40,269 nt of DNA from Nitriliruptoraceae bacterium. Lineage in GTDB: Bacteria > Actinomycetota > Nitriliruptoria > Nitriliruptorales > Nitriliruptoraceae. Of this stretch, positions 31,347 to 40,136 are shown in pieces; position 1 is the stretch's first letter; every line of letters begins with the position of its first letter. The translations under genes were made by a program, and so were the position numbers. The stretch spans positions 1 to 40,269 of the forward strand of contig PXDB01000004.1 in the NCBI GenBank assembly GCA_003565155.1, in the 5' to 3' direction. The notes below the pieces were generated by a model, which saw nothing but the letters and a program-made list of their open reading frames with translations, was not told where the DNA came from and did no database searches.

Positions 31347-32255
31347 TCAGCCGCGCGCCAGCCACCCGTCGAAGGGCGTCCCGGTCAGGCGCTGGTAGGC
31401 GGTGAGGTACCGCTCACGCGTGGCCGCCACGACCGCCTCGGGGAGGGCCGGCGCCGGTGGCGTTCGGTCCCAACCCGTCGAGGTCGCGAAGTCCCGCACG
31501 TACTGCTTGTCGAAGCTCGGTGGGGACGTCCCGGGTCGCCACGCCTCGACCGGCCAGTAACGGGAGGAGTCCGGGGTGAGCACCTCATCGGCGAGCACCA
31601 CCTCGCCGTCGCTCAGGCCGAACTCGAACTTGGTGTCGGCCAGGATGATGCCACGCTCGGCGGCGTGCTCGGCGCCAGCGGCGTACAAGGCCAGCGAACG
31701 GTCGCGAAGCTGCTCGGCGAGCCGATGTCCGAGTGCCGCCGCCATCACCTCGAAGGACACGTTCTCGTCGTGGTCGCCCTGCGCCGCCTTGGTGGCGGGG
31801 GTGAAGATCGGTTCCGGCAGCCGTGACGCCTCCTCGAGCCCCGCAGGCAGCGCGACGCCACACACCGCGCCCTGGTCGCGGTACTCGCGCCAGCCGGAAC
31901 CGGCCAGGTACCCGCGCACCACGCACTCGAAGGGCAGGATGTCCACCCGCCGACACAGCATGCTCCGCCCGCGTAACTGCGCCGTCTCAGCTGCAGTCAG
32001 GCGGCCACGGAGCTCGGGCGGCAGGTCGTCCAGCGACGCGCCGACCAGGTGGTGGGGGCCGAGGTGCGCGAGCTTGGCGAACCAGAAGGCGGACAGGCCG
32101 GTCAGCACCCGTCCCTTGTCGGGGATCGGGGTGGGGTGCACCACGTCGTAGGTGGACACGCGGTCGCTGGCGACCAAGAGGAGATGGTCGTCGTCGACGG
32201 CGTAGAGGTCGCGGACCTTCCCCCGCGCGAGCAGTGGCACTGCCTCGATGGTCAT
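31347..32255 (-). CDS. purC: Phosphoribosylaminoimidazole-succinocarboxamide synthase PurC
   Basis: Joins aspartate to CAIR with ATP, the eighth step of purine synthesis (SAICAR synthetase). It has 302 aa, the longer form also seen in yeast and actinobacteria. Motifs: RGKVRDLYAVDDDHLLLVAS with DRVSTYDVV at the nucleotide site, PDKGRVLTGLSAFWF, ECVVRGYLAGSGWREY, FTPATKAAQGDHDENVSFE, and ILADTKFEFGL followed by DEVLTPDSSRYWP. The ATG at 32255 lies 152 bp from the divergent mog-type gene. It is a single gene, while purD and purA lie 4-7 kb away, so the purine genes are dispersed rather than in one operon. Nothing is missing. Confidence 0.95.
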   Translation of the reverse strand: MTIEAVPLLARGKVRDLYAVDDDHLLLVASDRVSTYDVVHPTPIPDKGRVLTGLSAFWFAKLAHLGPHHLVGASLDDLPPELRGRLTAAETAQLRGRSMLCRRVDILPFECVVRGYLAGSGWREYRDQGAVCGVALPAGLEEASRLPEPIFTPATKAAQGDHDENVSFEVMAAALGHRLAEQLRDRSLALYAAGAEHAAERGIILADTKFEFGLSDGEVVLADEVLTPDSSRYWPVEAWRPGTSPPSFDKQYVRDFATSTGWDRTPPAPALPEAVVAATRERYLTAYQRLTGTPFDGWLARG

Positions 32256-32407
32256 CGCGCGCTCCGATCCGCCGCCGCGTGCGCAGGCTACTGCCGGGGT
32301 CCGCCCCGTCCGAGGCCACGTAGGCTGGCCGCGACGGGTCGCGCGCCAGCCCCCTGGACCGGGGAGCGCACCCGGCCCTGCGCGACCACCCCGCGACTGG
32401 AGGCGGC

Positions 32408-32956
32408 ATGAACGACACCGTGGTCGGACGTGCCGTGGTCATCACCGCCAGCGACGGCGTCAGCCGCGGTGACCGTGAGGACCACTCCGGTCCGGCCGTC
32501 GCACAGGCGCTGACCGGTGCCGGCCTGGCCGTCCACGACACCGAGGTGGTCCCCGACGAGCGGCAGGTGATCAGCGACCGGCTGCGTGCGCACGCCGACG
32601 CCGGCGTCGACGTCGTGGTCGTGACCGGCGGCACCGGCTTCGCCGCACGCGATATCACCCCCGAGGCGACGCGGGACGTGATCGAGCGGGAGGCACCAGG
32701 GCTCGCCGAGGCCATGCGCGCCGCCGGCCGGGCCCACACCCCGATGGCGGACCTGTCCCGGGGCGTGTGCGGCATCCGCGGACGGACGCTGATCCTGAAC
32801 CTGCCCGGCAGCCCGAAGGGTGCCGTCGAGAGCGTCGAGGCGGTGGCCGGGATCCTCAGCCACGCACTGCAACTGCTGGGCGGCGACACCGAGCACCGGT
32901 CGGCTGCCGCACCCTCGGCACCGACCGCGGGCGGCGCTGCACCCGCGGCAGGCTGA
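32408..32956 (+). CDS. Molybdenum cofactor protein, MogA/MoaB family
   Basis: A 182-aa MoCF-domain protein. MogA/MoaB-type proteins adenylate molybdopterin before molybdate insertion. Family motifs: AVVITASDGVSRGDREDHSG at the start, VVVTGGTGFAARDITPEAT (the MPT-binding loop), GVCGIRGRTLILNLPGSPKG. MogA and MoaB are hard to separate by sequence; the DHSG element and the neighbours fit the actinobacterial MoaB2/Mog type. An Ala/Pro-rich tail of about 20 residues (SAAAPSAPTAGGAAPAAG) follows the domain. ATG 32408 has GGAGG upstream. It converges on moaA, with a run of hairpins between them, and diverges from purC. Confidence 0.9.
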   Translation: MNDTVVGRAVVITASDGVSRGDREDHSGPAVAQALTGAGLAVHDTEVVPDERQVISDRLRAHADAGVDVVVVTGGTGFAARDITPEATRDVIEREAPGLAEAMRAAGRAHTPMADLSRGVCGIRGRTLILNLPGSPKGAVESVEAVAGILSHALQLLGGDTEHRSAAAPSAPTAGGAAPAAG

Positions 32957-33006
32957 TCAGCCCTCGGCACGCCGGTCGCCGCCATCCCGGCTCCACACAG
33001 GAGAAC

Positions 33007-33223
33007 GGGCCGGCGTGGTCCGCCACCGGCCCGAGGTCCTGTCGCTCACCCCTGTGCGGACGGCGGATCCGCCGTCCGCCCGGTGGGCTCCCGACCACCG
33101 GGCGGACGTGGATCTCGTCCCGGCACCGGGCTCCCGACCGGTGCCGCTCCCTGCTCCCGTGCACGAGGGATGAGGACACCGTACGTTCGTCCGCAGCGGA
33201 ACGGGCGGGCGACCGCCGTTCCG
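33007..33223. other. Chain of five stable hairpins between convergent molybdenum cofactor genes
   Basis: The 358 bp between the mog-type gene and moaA have no credible gene but carry: (1) 33007-33032, a 10-bp stem with a 2-nt bulge; (2) 33056-33079, a perfect 24-bp palindrome centred on GGATCC; (3) 33074-33107, a perfect 13-bp stem (GTCCGCCCGGTGG) with loop GCTCCCGA; (4) 33121-33146, a perfect 9-bp stem (CGGCACCGG) with the same 8-nt loop GCTCCCGA; (5) 33197-33223, an 8+3-bp stem with one bulged G and a GCGA tetraloop. Hairpins 2 and 3 share 33074-33079, so they exclude each other. At least some must act as terminators; the repeated loop and alternative pairing suggest more. Confidence 0.75.
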
Positions 33224-33314
33224 TATGGGTCGCGTGCGATAGGCGCACATGCCTGCGTGGATGCCGCAGAACCCTTGGCCTGCACGCCGGCCTCGCCTGC
33301 CCGCCGACAGGCTG

Positions 33315-34337
33315 TCAACCGCCGATGTACGACATCTCCACCCGCGGCCCGGTGAGCCCCTGCTCGGTCCGCAGCTCCGAGGCCCGGTCACGGCGTCCGG
33401 CCCACACCCCGGCGACCGCGGCGCCGAGCTCCTCGTCATCGGCGCCCCCCCGCAGCACCGCGCGCAGATCGTGGCCGGTCGCGGCGAACAGACAGGTGAA
33501 CAGCTCCCCGATCGCCGACAGGCGCGCACGGACGCACGTACGGCAGAAGGGGCGCGTGACGCTGGCGATCACCCCCACCTCGCCGGCCCCGTCGCGGTAG
33601 CGGAACCGCTCCGCCACCTCTCCGGCGACCGCCGGCCCGACCGGTTCCAGGGGGTAGCGCGCAGCCAGGCGGTCGACGACCTCGGTGGCCGGCACCACCC
33701 GCGAGCGGTTCCAACCGTTGGTGGTGCCGACGTCCATGAACTCGATGAACCGCAGCGTGACCCCGGCGTCCCTGGCCCAGCCGGCGAGCGGCTCGATCTG
33801 GTCGTCGTTGACGCCCCGCTGCACGACGGTGTTGACCTTGACGCCGAGGCCGACCCGCTGCGCGGCGTCGATCCCCTCGAGCACGGAGGTGACCGGCAAC
33901 GGCGTGTCACCGACCGCCCGGAAGGTGGCGTCGTCGAGGGCGTCCAGGCTGACGGTGACCCGTCGGAGCCCCGCAGCGGCCAGCGATGCCGCGTGGGTGG
34001 GCAGCAGGGTGCCGTTGGTGGTCAGGGCCAGGTCCTCGATCCCGGGTACCGCGGACAGGCTGGCCACGAGCTGATCCAGGTCGCGACGCAGCAGCGGCTC
34101 CCCACCGGTGAGGCGGACCTTGCGGACCCCGAGCCCGGCGAACACCCGCACGAGGCGCTCCAGCTCCTCGAAGGTCAGCAGCTCCGCGCGCGGGAGGAAG
34201 GCGTGGTCGGGGCCGAACAGCTCCCGCGGCATGCAGTACCCGCAACGCAGGTTGCACCGGTCGGTGACCGACACCCGAAGGTCGGTGAGCGGTCGACCCA
34301 GCGGGTCCACGCTGTGCGGCTGCTGTCCTGTGGTCAT
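33315..34337 (-). CDS. moaA: GTP 3',8-cyclase MoaA
   Basis: Radical SAM enzyme that rearranges GTP in the first step of molybdopterin synthesis; 340 aa. The N-terminal cluster motif is CNLRCGYC (Cys28, Cys32, Cys35) in DRCNLRCGYCMPRE, followed by VRKVRLTGGEPLLRRDL. The second 4Fe-4S cluster is in FCRTCVRARLSAIGELFTC. The protein ends in MSYIGG, with the C-terminal Gly-Gly needed by MoaA. ATG 34337 is chosen because it lies at the conserved N terminus; the frame runs on to 34814, overlapping moaDE, but that part is not coding. It diverges from moaDE (start 34441), so a shared promoter region of about 100 bp controls both. Confidence 0.95.
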   Translation of the reverse strand: MTTGQQPHSVDPLGRPLTDLRVSVTDRCNLRCGYCMPRELFGPDHAFLPRAELLTFEELERLVRVFAGLGVRKVRLTGGEPLLRRDLDQLVASLSAVPGIEDLALTTNGTLLPTHAASLAAAGLRRVTVSLDALDDATFRAVGDTPLPVTSVLEGIDAAQRVGLGVKVNTVVQRGVNDDQIEPLAGWARDAGVTLRFIEFMDVGTTNGWNRSRVVPATEVVDRLAARYPLEPVGPAVAGEVAERFRYRDGAGEVGVIASVTRPFCRTCVRARLSAIGELFTCLFAATGHDLRAVLRGGADDEELGAAVAGVWAGRRDRASELRTEQGLTGPRVEMSYIGG

Positions 34338-34440
34338 GCGCCGACGGTACCGGTACCGGCCCGTGGTGGCGGGTGGCTGGATAGGCTCGTCGACAGCCGG
34401 AGCCCACCCTCCGACGGGACCTGAGAGCAGGAACGGTGCC

Positions 34441-35181
34441 ATGCAAATCCGCGTGTTCGGCGGCTTGACCGAACAGGTCGGTGGCGACCACATCGAGGTG
34501 GACACCCCCACCGACGGGTCGATGACCGTCGGTGAGCTGCGCGCTGCCGTGGCGGCCGCGTACCCGCACCTCGCACCCCTGCTGCGGCGGGTGACCGTCG
34601 CCGTCGACCTCGAGGTGGCACGGGGTGACGAGCCCGTACCGGCGGACGCCGAGGTCGCCCTGCTGCCGCCCGTCGCCGGGGGCGCCGGCGACGGCGTCCC
34701 CGCACCCGGGCGGACCATCATCACCGGCCTGGTGCACCCACCGATCGACGTCGAGGGCACCCTGGCACGGCTGGCGACGCCGGCCGACGGCGCCACCGCC
34801 GTCTTCCTCGGCACCGTGCGCGACCACGCACCCGGCGTCGCCGGGGTCGTCCGTCTGGACTACTCGGCGTACGAGGCCATGGCCGAACACGAGCTGGAAC
34901 GCATCGCCGAGCAGATGCTCAGGGCACACCCGGCGCTCTCGGGCATCGCCGCGCTGCACGCCGTCGGCGAACTGGAGGTGGGTGCCCACACGGTGCTGAT
35001 CGCCGCGGCCTCACCGCACCGGGCAGCGGCCTTCGACGCCTGCCGCGACACCCTGGAAGCGGTCAAGGAGCGGGTGCCGGTGTTCAAGCGCGAGGTCACC
35101 ACCGACGGCACCGCACGGTGGGTCGGCCTCGAACCGGATGACGCCGCCGAGCTCGCGGCGAAGGTGGACGATCAACCGTGA
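34441..35181 (+). CDS. moaX: Fused molybdopterin synthase MoaD-MoaE
   Basis: A 246-aa fusion of both subunits of molybdopterin synthase. Residues 1-81 are MoaD (MQIRVFGGLTEQVGG, EVALLPPVAGG), ending with Gly80-Gly81, the thiocarboxylate-bearing tail. After a short linker (AGDGVPAPGR), residues 92-240 are MoaE, with AVFLGTVRDHAPG, LDYSAYEAMAEHEL, ASPHRAAAFDACRDTLEAVK and the active-site lysines in KERVPVFKREV. Mycobacterium tuberculosis MoaX has the same order and is cleaved after the Gly-Gly. Cleavage is needed here too for a free MoaD tail, and no protease is evident nearby. The usual HRVG of MoaE reads LHAVGELEVG, an Arg-to-Ala change. A rhodanese gene follows 19 bp later. Confidence 0.9.
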   Translation: MQIRVFGGLTEQVGGDHIEVDTPTDGSMTVGELRAAVAAAYPHLAPLLRRVTVAVDLEVARGDEPVPADAEVALLPPVAGGAGDGVPAPGRTIITGLVHPPIDVEGTLARLATPADGATAVFLGTVRDHAPGVAGVVRLDYSAYEAMAEHELERIAEQMLRAHPALSGIAALHAVGELEVGAHTVLIAAASPHRAAAFDACRDTLEAVKERVPVFKREVTTDGTARWVGLEPDDAAELAAKVDDQP

Positions 35182-35200
35182 ACCAGTGGAAGGACGCGGG

Positions 35201-35536
35201 ATGAGCGAGGACGACACGGGCATCCGGGCGCTGCCGGCACGTGACGCCGCGGCGCGCCTGGACGACCCCGACGCACTGGTCCTGGACGTACGCACGGCGG
35301 GCGAGTTCGCCCAGGCGCACCTGCCGGGTGCGGTCAACATCGACTTCTACGGCCCCCGCCTACGGGAGGAGCTCTCCGAGCTCGACCCGGACGCACCGGT
35401 CCTGTTGTACTGCCGCTCCGGCAACCGCAGTGGGAACCTGCACCCGCTGCTCGCCGAGCTCGGCTTCACCGACGTCATCGACATCCGCGGCGGCATCATC
35501 GAGTGGGTCGACGCGGACCTCCCCGTCAACCGCTGA
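35201..35536 (+). CDS. Rhodanese-domain sulfurtransferase
   Basis: A single-domain rhodanese of 111 aa. The substrate loop is CRSGNRSG with Cys71 as the persulfide carrier; LVLDVRTAGEFAQAHLPGAV and IDIRGGIIEWVDADLPV are the other conserved blocks. No signal peptide, so cytoplasmic. ATG 35201 has GGAAGGA eight bases upstream. It lies 19 bp after moaDE in the same direction, and MoaD must receive sulfur as a thiocarboxylate, so a role in that transfer is an attractive inference. The usual activating enzyme (MoeB/MoeZR) is not in the window, and this protein lacks the adenylation domain found in MoeZR. Confidence 0.9.
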   Translation: MSEDDTGIRALPARDAAARLDDPDALVLDVRTAGEFAQAHLPGAVNIDFYGPRLREELSELDPDAPVLLYCRSGNRSGNLHPLLAELGFTDVIDIRGGIIEWVDADLPVNR

Positions 35537-35580
35537 CCCGGGACGCTGCGCTGGCCGCGGCGTTACCCGGGACGCTGCGC
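35536..35580. repeat. 16-bp direct repeats at the rhodanese-methyltransferase junction
   Basis: ACCCGGGACGCTGCGC occurs at 35536-35551 and 35565-35580. The first copy starts at the last base of the rhodanese stop codon, and the second covers the last codons of the convergent methyltransferase. A small duplication that probably moved the end of one gene. Confidence 0.8.
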
Positions 35581-36165
35581 CCGCACCAGTACGTCGATGG
35601 CGGTGCGCTCCTCCCCCTCGACCTCGACGGAGCGGGTCACCTCACCGGCGCGCTCGATCACCAGCCCAGTGCCCTGCAGTGCGCCGGTGATCTCCTCCGG
35701 TGTCGGCAGCAGCTCCGGGTCCGGGGGGCCGCCGACACCGTCCTCCAGGTTGCGGCGGGCGTGGGCGACGAGCAGCCAGGTGCAGCCGGTTGCGACCCAC
35801 GCCGCGGAGCGACGCAGGACCTCGGCTTCCGTGGCGCGGGGGAGGTGCAGGTAGGCGAGCAGCACCACGTCCGCGGGAGCGAGGTCCAGGGGTGCGGTGA
35901 GGTCGCCGAGGGTGAAGGTCACCGACACCCCTCGGTGCGCGGCGAGCCGCCGGCCCTTCTCGATGGCGACGGGGGAGAACTCGACGGCCTCCACCTCGAA
36001 GCCCTGCTCCGCCAGCCACAGGGCGTTGCGTCCCTCCCCCGCGGCGAGATCCAGGGCGCGGCCACGTGGGTGGTCGGCGAGCTCCGCGGCGACGAAGCTG
36101 TTGGGCCCCGCGGACCAGACCAGGTCCGTCTCCCGGTAGCGCTCGTCCCAGGTGCTGGCGTCCAT
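35563..36165 (-). CDS. Class I SAM-dependent methyltransferase (TehB-like)
   Basis: A 200-aa Rossmann methyltransferase. Motif I is RALDLAAGEGRNALWLAEQG (about 35-54), with the acidic residue after beta-2 in EVEAVEFSPVAIEKG, followed by FTLGDLTAPLD and DVVLLAYLHLP. The opening MDASTWDERYRETDLVWSAG is typical of the small TehB/thiopurine-type methyltransferases that act on small molecules or metalloids. The substrate is unknown. ATG 36165 has AGGAG nine bases upstream. It lies 55 bp after purD in the same direction, so it is likely cotranscribed, though no functional tie is apparent. It converges on the rhodanese gene. Confidence 0.85.
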   Translation of the reverse strand: MDASTWDERYRETDLVWSAGPNSFVAAELADHPRGRALDLAAGEGRNALWLAEQGFEVEAVEFSPVAIEKGRRLAAHRGVSVTFTLGDLTAPLDLAPADVVLLAYLHLPRATEAEVLRRSAAWVATGCTWLLVAHARRNLEDGVGGPPDPELLPTPEEITGALQGTGLVIERAGEVTRSVEVEGEERTAIDVLVRAQRPG

Positions 36166-36220
36166 CCGCTGCGCTCCTCGCGTCACCCGCGTGCCCGCGC
36201 CGTGCCGACGCCGCTCGTGC

Positions 36221-37489
36221 TCATACCCCGGCAGCGATGTCGCTCCGCCGGTGGGCGCCACGGAACCGGATGTGGTCGGTGGCCTCGTAGGCACGCGCCC
36301 GCGCCACGTCCACGTCGTCATCCAGGGCGGTGACCGCCAGGACCCGGCCGCCCGCGGTGACCAGGCGGCCCTCCTCCCGCCGTGTGCCGGCGTGGAACAC
36401 CTCGACACCCGGCAGTGCCGTCGCGGCGTCGACCCCGTCGATGGGCACGCCGGTGGGGTAGCTGCCCGGGTAGCCCCCCGAGGCGAGCACCACGGTCACC
36501 GCCGCCTGCTGCCGCCAGGCCAGGGCGGCGTCCGCGACGCTGCCCGTGGCCGCCTGCCACAGCAGCTCCCCGAGGTCGCCATCGATACGGGGCAGGATCG
36601 CCTGGGTCTCCGGGTCGCCGAACCGGGCGTTGAACTCCAGCAGCTTCGGGCCGGTGGTGGTCTCCACCAGCCCGGCGTACAACAGCCCGCGGTAGGGGGC
36701 GCCCCGGTCCGCGAGCTCCTCGAGCACGGGTCGGAACACCAGGTCCTCGAGGTGCGCCACCTCGGCCAGGCTGAAGCCGGGGACCGGGGTGTAGGCGCCC
36801 ATCCCGCCGGTGTTCAGCCCCGCGTCGCCGTCGAGCGCCCGCTTGTAGTCCTGCGCCGGCTCGAGCAGCGCCACCTCGGTGCCGTCGCAGACGGCGAACA
36901 CGCTGCGTTCGGGTCCGTGGAGGAACTCCTCGATCACCAGGCGGCTGCCGGCGGTACCGAACACCCCGCGGACGAGGGCGTCGTCCACGGCCTCGCGGGC
37001 CTCCGCCACCTCGGTGCAGATACGGACGCCCTTGCCGGCGGCCAGGCCGTCGGCCTTGACCACGTAGGGCGGGCCGAAGCGCTCGAGTGCGGCGTAGGCC
37101 TGGTCGCGATCCCCGGTGGCGACCGCGCCGCCGGTGGGGGCAGCGGCCGCCTCCATGACCTCCTTGGCGAAGGCCTTGGAGCCCTCGATGCGTGCGGCGG
37201 CGGCGACCGGCCCGAAGGCGGCAACGCCCCGCGCCTGCAGGGCGTCGACCACACCGGCGACCAGGGGTGCCTCGGGCCCGACCACGACCAGGTCCACACC
37301 GAGCCGGACCGCCAACTCGGCGACCGCCGCCGGATCGGTGGCGTCGACGGGGTAGGTCGGGCCGAGCGAAGCGGTCCCGGGGTTGCCGGGGGCGCTGGCC
37401 ACCTGCGCGACCGACGGCGAGCGTGCCAGCGCCCAGGTCAGCGCGTGCTCGCGACCACCACCGCCGAGCACCAGGACGTTACGGGCCAC
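36221..37489 (-). CDS. purD: Phosphoribosylamine-glycine ligase PurD
   Basis: ATP-grasp ligase that joins glycine to phosphoribosylamine, the second step of purine synthesis (GARS); 422 aa, the normal size. The N-terminal domain has [20 protein letters not shown] and [12 protein letters not shown]. The ATP-grasp part has [64 protein letters not shown] and the metal-binding [15 protein letters not shown]. The C-terminal domain ends the protein without truncation. The GTG start at 37489 has GGAGG six bases upstream. It diverges from the patatin gene across 176 bp and is followed by the methyltransferase. Confidence 0.96.
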   Translation of the reverse strand: MARNVLVLGGGGREHALTWALARSPSVAQVASAPGNPGTASLGPTYPVDATDPAAVAELAVRLGVDLVVVGPEAPLVAGVVDALQARGVAAFGPVAAAARIEGSKAFAKEVMEAAAAPTGGAVATGDRDQAYAALERFGPPYVVKADGLAAGKGVRICTEVAEAREAVDDALVRGVFGTAGSRLVIEEFLHGPERSVFAVCDGTEVALLEPAQDYKRALDGDAGLNTGGMGAYTPVPGFSLAEVAHLEDLVFRPVLEELADRGAPYRGLLYAGLVETTTGPKLLEFNARFGDPETQAILPRIDGDLGELLWQAATGSVADAALAWRQQAAVTVVLASGGYPGSYPTGVPIDGVDAATALPGVEVFHAGTRREEGRLVTAGGRVLAVTALDDDVDVARARAYEATDHIRFRGAHRRSDIAAGV

Positions 37490-37665
37490 CTCGCACCTCC
37501 GTCGCTCCGGACCGTCCGGTCGGGCGTGAGGCTACTGCGGGAGCGTGCCCGACTCCCGCCGCGGCAGTCGACGCGCGTCAGCGCGACGGTCCCGTCGCCC
37601 TGCGGGGTCGGCGGCCGCAGTAGTCTTCCGGCCCTGCGGTGCACCGGTGCGGGAGGCAGGGCAGC

Positions 37666-38586
37666 ATGACCAGCGGCACCGCCGAACCGACGCCCGAGGT
37701 CGCCTTCGTGCTGGGCGGTGGGGGGGTTCACGGCGCCGCAGAGGTCGGGATGATCCGGGCGCTGCTCGAGCACGCGGTGCAGCCCGACATCATCCTCGGC
37801 ACCTCGATCGGGGCCCTGAACGGGGCGCTGCTCGCGGCCGACCCCGACACGGCGCTGGAGCGGCTCTGCTCGCTGTGGACCAACGTGGACGCCAACAACC
37901 CCTTCGAGGCGTCACTGGTGGAGCAGGCCAGCACCTTCGCCCGCACCCGGACCCACCTGCACGGCAACCACCGGCTGCGCCGGCTGATCCTCGCCGCCCT
38001 GCCGGTGCGGCGCTTCGAGGAGCTGGCCGTGCCCTTCCAGTGCGTCGCGGCCAGCATCGAGCGGGCCGCGGCACGCTGGTTCGACCGCGGGGAGCTGGTC
38101 TCGGCGTTGCTGGCTTCGACCGCCGTGCCCGGCCTGCTGCCGCCGGTCGAGGTGGATGGTGAGCATCACCTCGACGGCGGGTTGGTGGACTCCATCCCCG
38201 TCGGCCGGGCCGTGGAGCTCGGGGCCCGGGTCGTGTACGTGCTGCAGGTGGGGCGCGTCGAGACCGGGCTGACGGTGCCGACCAAGCCGTGGCAGGTGGG
38301 CACCGTGGCCTTCGAGATCGTGCGACGGCACCGGTTCATCGAGGAGCTCCAGGCTGCCCCCGACGAGGTGGAGGTCCACGTGCTGCCCACCGGCGACCCG
38401 ATGGACCCCGACGACCCCGCCCAGCTGCGCTACCGCGATCTCACGCGCGTCGGTGAACGCATCGAGGCGGCGTACGACGCCACCTCGGCGTACCTGGCCG
38501 AGCACCTCGCCGCCGAGGCGGGACCCTCCGGCACCCCGTCAGGCGCCCGGCACCAGCGGAACGTCACGACGGACCAGGGTCTGTGA
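37666..38586 (+). CDS. Patatin-like phospholipase
   Basis: A 306-aa serine lipase of the patatin/RssA type. The oxyanion loop is [13 protein letters not shown] (residues 16-28), the nucleophile elbow GTSIG with Ser47, and the catalytic Asp170 is in [10 protein letters not shown], making the Ser-Asp dyad. It would cleave acyl chains of phospholipids or related esters; the physiological substrate is unknown. No signal peptide, so it acts at the inner face of the membrane. ATG 37666 has GGGAGG upstream. Its last 48 bp overlap the 3' end of purA on the other strand, so the C-terminal residues beyond about 290 are probably dispensable. Single gene, divergent from purD. Confidence 0.9.
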   Translation: MTSGTAEPTPEVAFVLGGGGVHGAAEVGMIRALLEHAVQPDIILGTSIGALNGALLAADPDTALERLCSLWTNVDANNPFEASLVEQASTFARTRTHLHGNHRLRRLILAALPVRRFEELAVPFQCVAASIERAAARWFDRGELVSALLASTAVPGLLPPVEVDGEHHLDGGLVDSIPVGRAVELGARVVYVLQVGRVETGLTVPTKPWQVGTVAFEIVRRHRFIEELQAAPDEVEVHVLPTGDPMDPDDPAQLRYRDLTRVGERIEAAYDATSAYLAEHLAAEAGPSGTPSGARHQRNVTTDQGL

Positions 38587-39840
38587 GCGCTTCGGGCCGA
38601 TCGACACCCACGTGACGGGGGTGTTGGCCTGCGCCTCCAGCAGGTCGATGTAGTCGCGGGCCTCGCGCGGCAGGTCCTGGTGGCGCTCCACCTCGGTGAT
38701 GTCGCTGCCCCAGCCGGGGACCTCCTCGTAGACCGGCTCCGCGTGGTGGAAGATCGACTGGTGCGGCGGGAAGTGGGTGTAGGTCTCACCGTCGTAGCGG
38801 TAGGCGGTGGCGACCTTGAGCGTCTCGAACTCGCTGAGCACGTCCAGCTTGGTGAGGAAGATGTCGGTGAAACCGTTGACACGCTGGGCGTAGCGGGCGA
38901 GGACCGCGTCGAACCAGCCGACCCGGCGACGGCGGCCGGTGGTGGTGCCGTACTCGCCGCCGACGTCGGTCATCCGTTCGCCGACGTCGTCGAACAGCTC
39001 GGTGGGGAAGGGCCCGGTGCCCACCCGGGTGACGTAGGCCTTGGTGATGCCGATGACCCGGTCGACGTGCCTCGGGCCGAGCCCTGCGCCGGTCAGCGCG
39101 CCGCCGGCGACGGGGTTGGACGAGGTCACGAAGGGGTAGGTGCCGTGGTCGAGGTCCAGCAGGGTGCCCTGGGCCCCCTCGAGGATGATGTGCTGGCCGG
39201 CCTCGAGGGAGGTGTGGATCAGGTCGGTGGTGTCGGCCAGCAGGGGACGGAGCCGTTCGGCGAAGCCGAGGTACTCCGTGGCGATCTCCTCGAGGTCCAT
39301 GGGCAGCCGGTTGTAGATCTTGGCGAGCTGCTCGTTCTTGTGGTGCAGCGCCGCCTCGAGCTTCTGCCGGAAGATCTTCTCGTCGAACAGGTCCTGGAAC
39401 CGCAGACCCACCCGGGCGGCCTTGTCCGCGTAGGCGGGGCCGATCCCGCGCTTGGTCGTCCCGAGGTTGGCCTTGCCCAACCGTCGCTCGATCAACAGGT
39501 CCAGCTCGCGGTGGTAGGGCATGATCAGGTGGGCGTTGCCGGAGACCTTGATCCGCGCGTACGGGTCGAGCCCGCGCACCTCGAGCCCGTCGAGCTCGTC
39601 GAGCATCACCTTCGGGTCGACCACGACACCGTCGGCGATCACCGGGGTGACGTGGGGGTAGAGGATGCCGCTCGGGATCAGGTGCAGCTTGAAGATGCGG
39701 TCGCCGACGATCACGGTGTGGCCGGCGTTGTTCCCGCCCTGGTAGCGGACGACGAGGTCGGTGGTGTCGGCCAGCAGGTCGGTGGCCTTGCCCTTGCCCT
39801 CGTCCCCCCACTGAGCGCCGACGATGATGGTCGCGGGCAC
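38539..39840 (-). CDS. purA: Adenylosuccinate synthetase PurA
   Basis: GTP-dependent enzyme that converts IMP and aspartate to adenylosuccinate, the committed step to AMP. At 433 aa it is full length. Motifs: the N-terminal [17 protein letters not shown] loop, [48 protein letters not shown], and in the C-terminal third [20 protein letters not shown] with [18 protein letters not shown]. The frame stays open upstream, but conservation begins at [13 protein letters not shown], so GTG 39840 is the start, with AAGGA eight bases before it. It overlaps the patatin gene tail to tail by 48 bp. The upstream DNA is a 62-bp repeat region. Confidence 0.96.
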   Translation of the reverse strand: MPATIIVGAQWGDEGKGKATDLLADTTDLVVRYQGGNNAGHTVIVGDRIFKLHLIPSGILYPHVTPVIADGVVVDPKVMLDELDGLEVRGLDPYARIKVSGNAHLIMPYHRELDLLIERRLGKANLGTTKRGIGPAYADKAARVGLRFQDLFDEKIFRQKLEAALHHKNEQLAKIYNRLPMDLEEIATEYLGFAERLRPLLADTTDLIHTSLEAGQHIILEGAQGTLLDLDHGTYPFVTSSNPVAGGALTGAGLGPRHVDRVIGITKAYVTRVGTGPFPTELFDDVGERMTDVGGEYGTTTGRRRRVGWFDAVLARYAQRVNGFTDIFLTKLDVLSEFETLKVATAYRYDGETYTHFPPHQSIFHHAEPVYEEVPGWGSDITEVERHQDLPREARDYIDLLEAQANTPVTWVSIGPKRSQTLVRRDVPLVPGA

Positions 39841-40136
39841 GCCGTCGTCCTTGCCTGCCTCCCGGCGACCGGCGCGCGGGCCCTGCGGCTCGGGGCCTAC
39901 GGGTGCGGTGCCCGTGCTGCGCGTGCGTGGTCGGTGGCGGGTGGCGTCGTCGCTGCCGGGAACGGGTGCTCGCCCCCGGGGCCACCGGATCCGGTGGCAT
40001 CGACGGCACCCTACCCACCGGACGGAACGGTGGCCCGCCCCGAGGCTGCTCGCGCCCAGCGAGGAGCCGCCGGTGCATCGGCACCAGCCGGAAGCTGTGC
40101 TCCGGCACGACTCGCGGTCTACCGGGTCGGGGGGAG
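39841..40136. other. Upstream region of purA without a gene
   Basis: Together with the repeat to the window edge this makes 429 bp with no supported gene. The frame of purA stays open throughout, but its translation is Arg/Pro/Ser-rich and unlike any PurA extension. A purA promoter is expected here; I could not identify one. Confidence 0.5.

Noticed and set aside
34338..34814. N-terminal extension of MoaA by about 160 residues
   Set aside because: It would lie antisense to the whole moaD part and has Ser/Thr/Arg-rich non-coding composition; conservation begins at the ATG at 34337.
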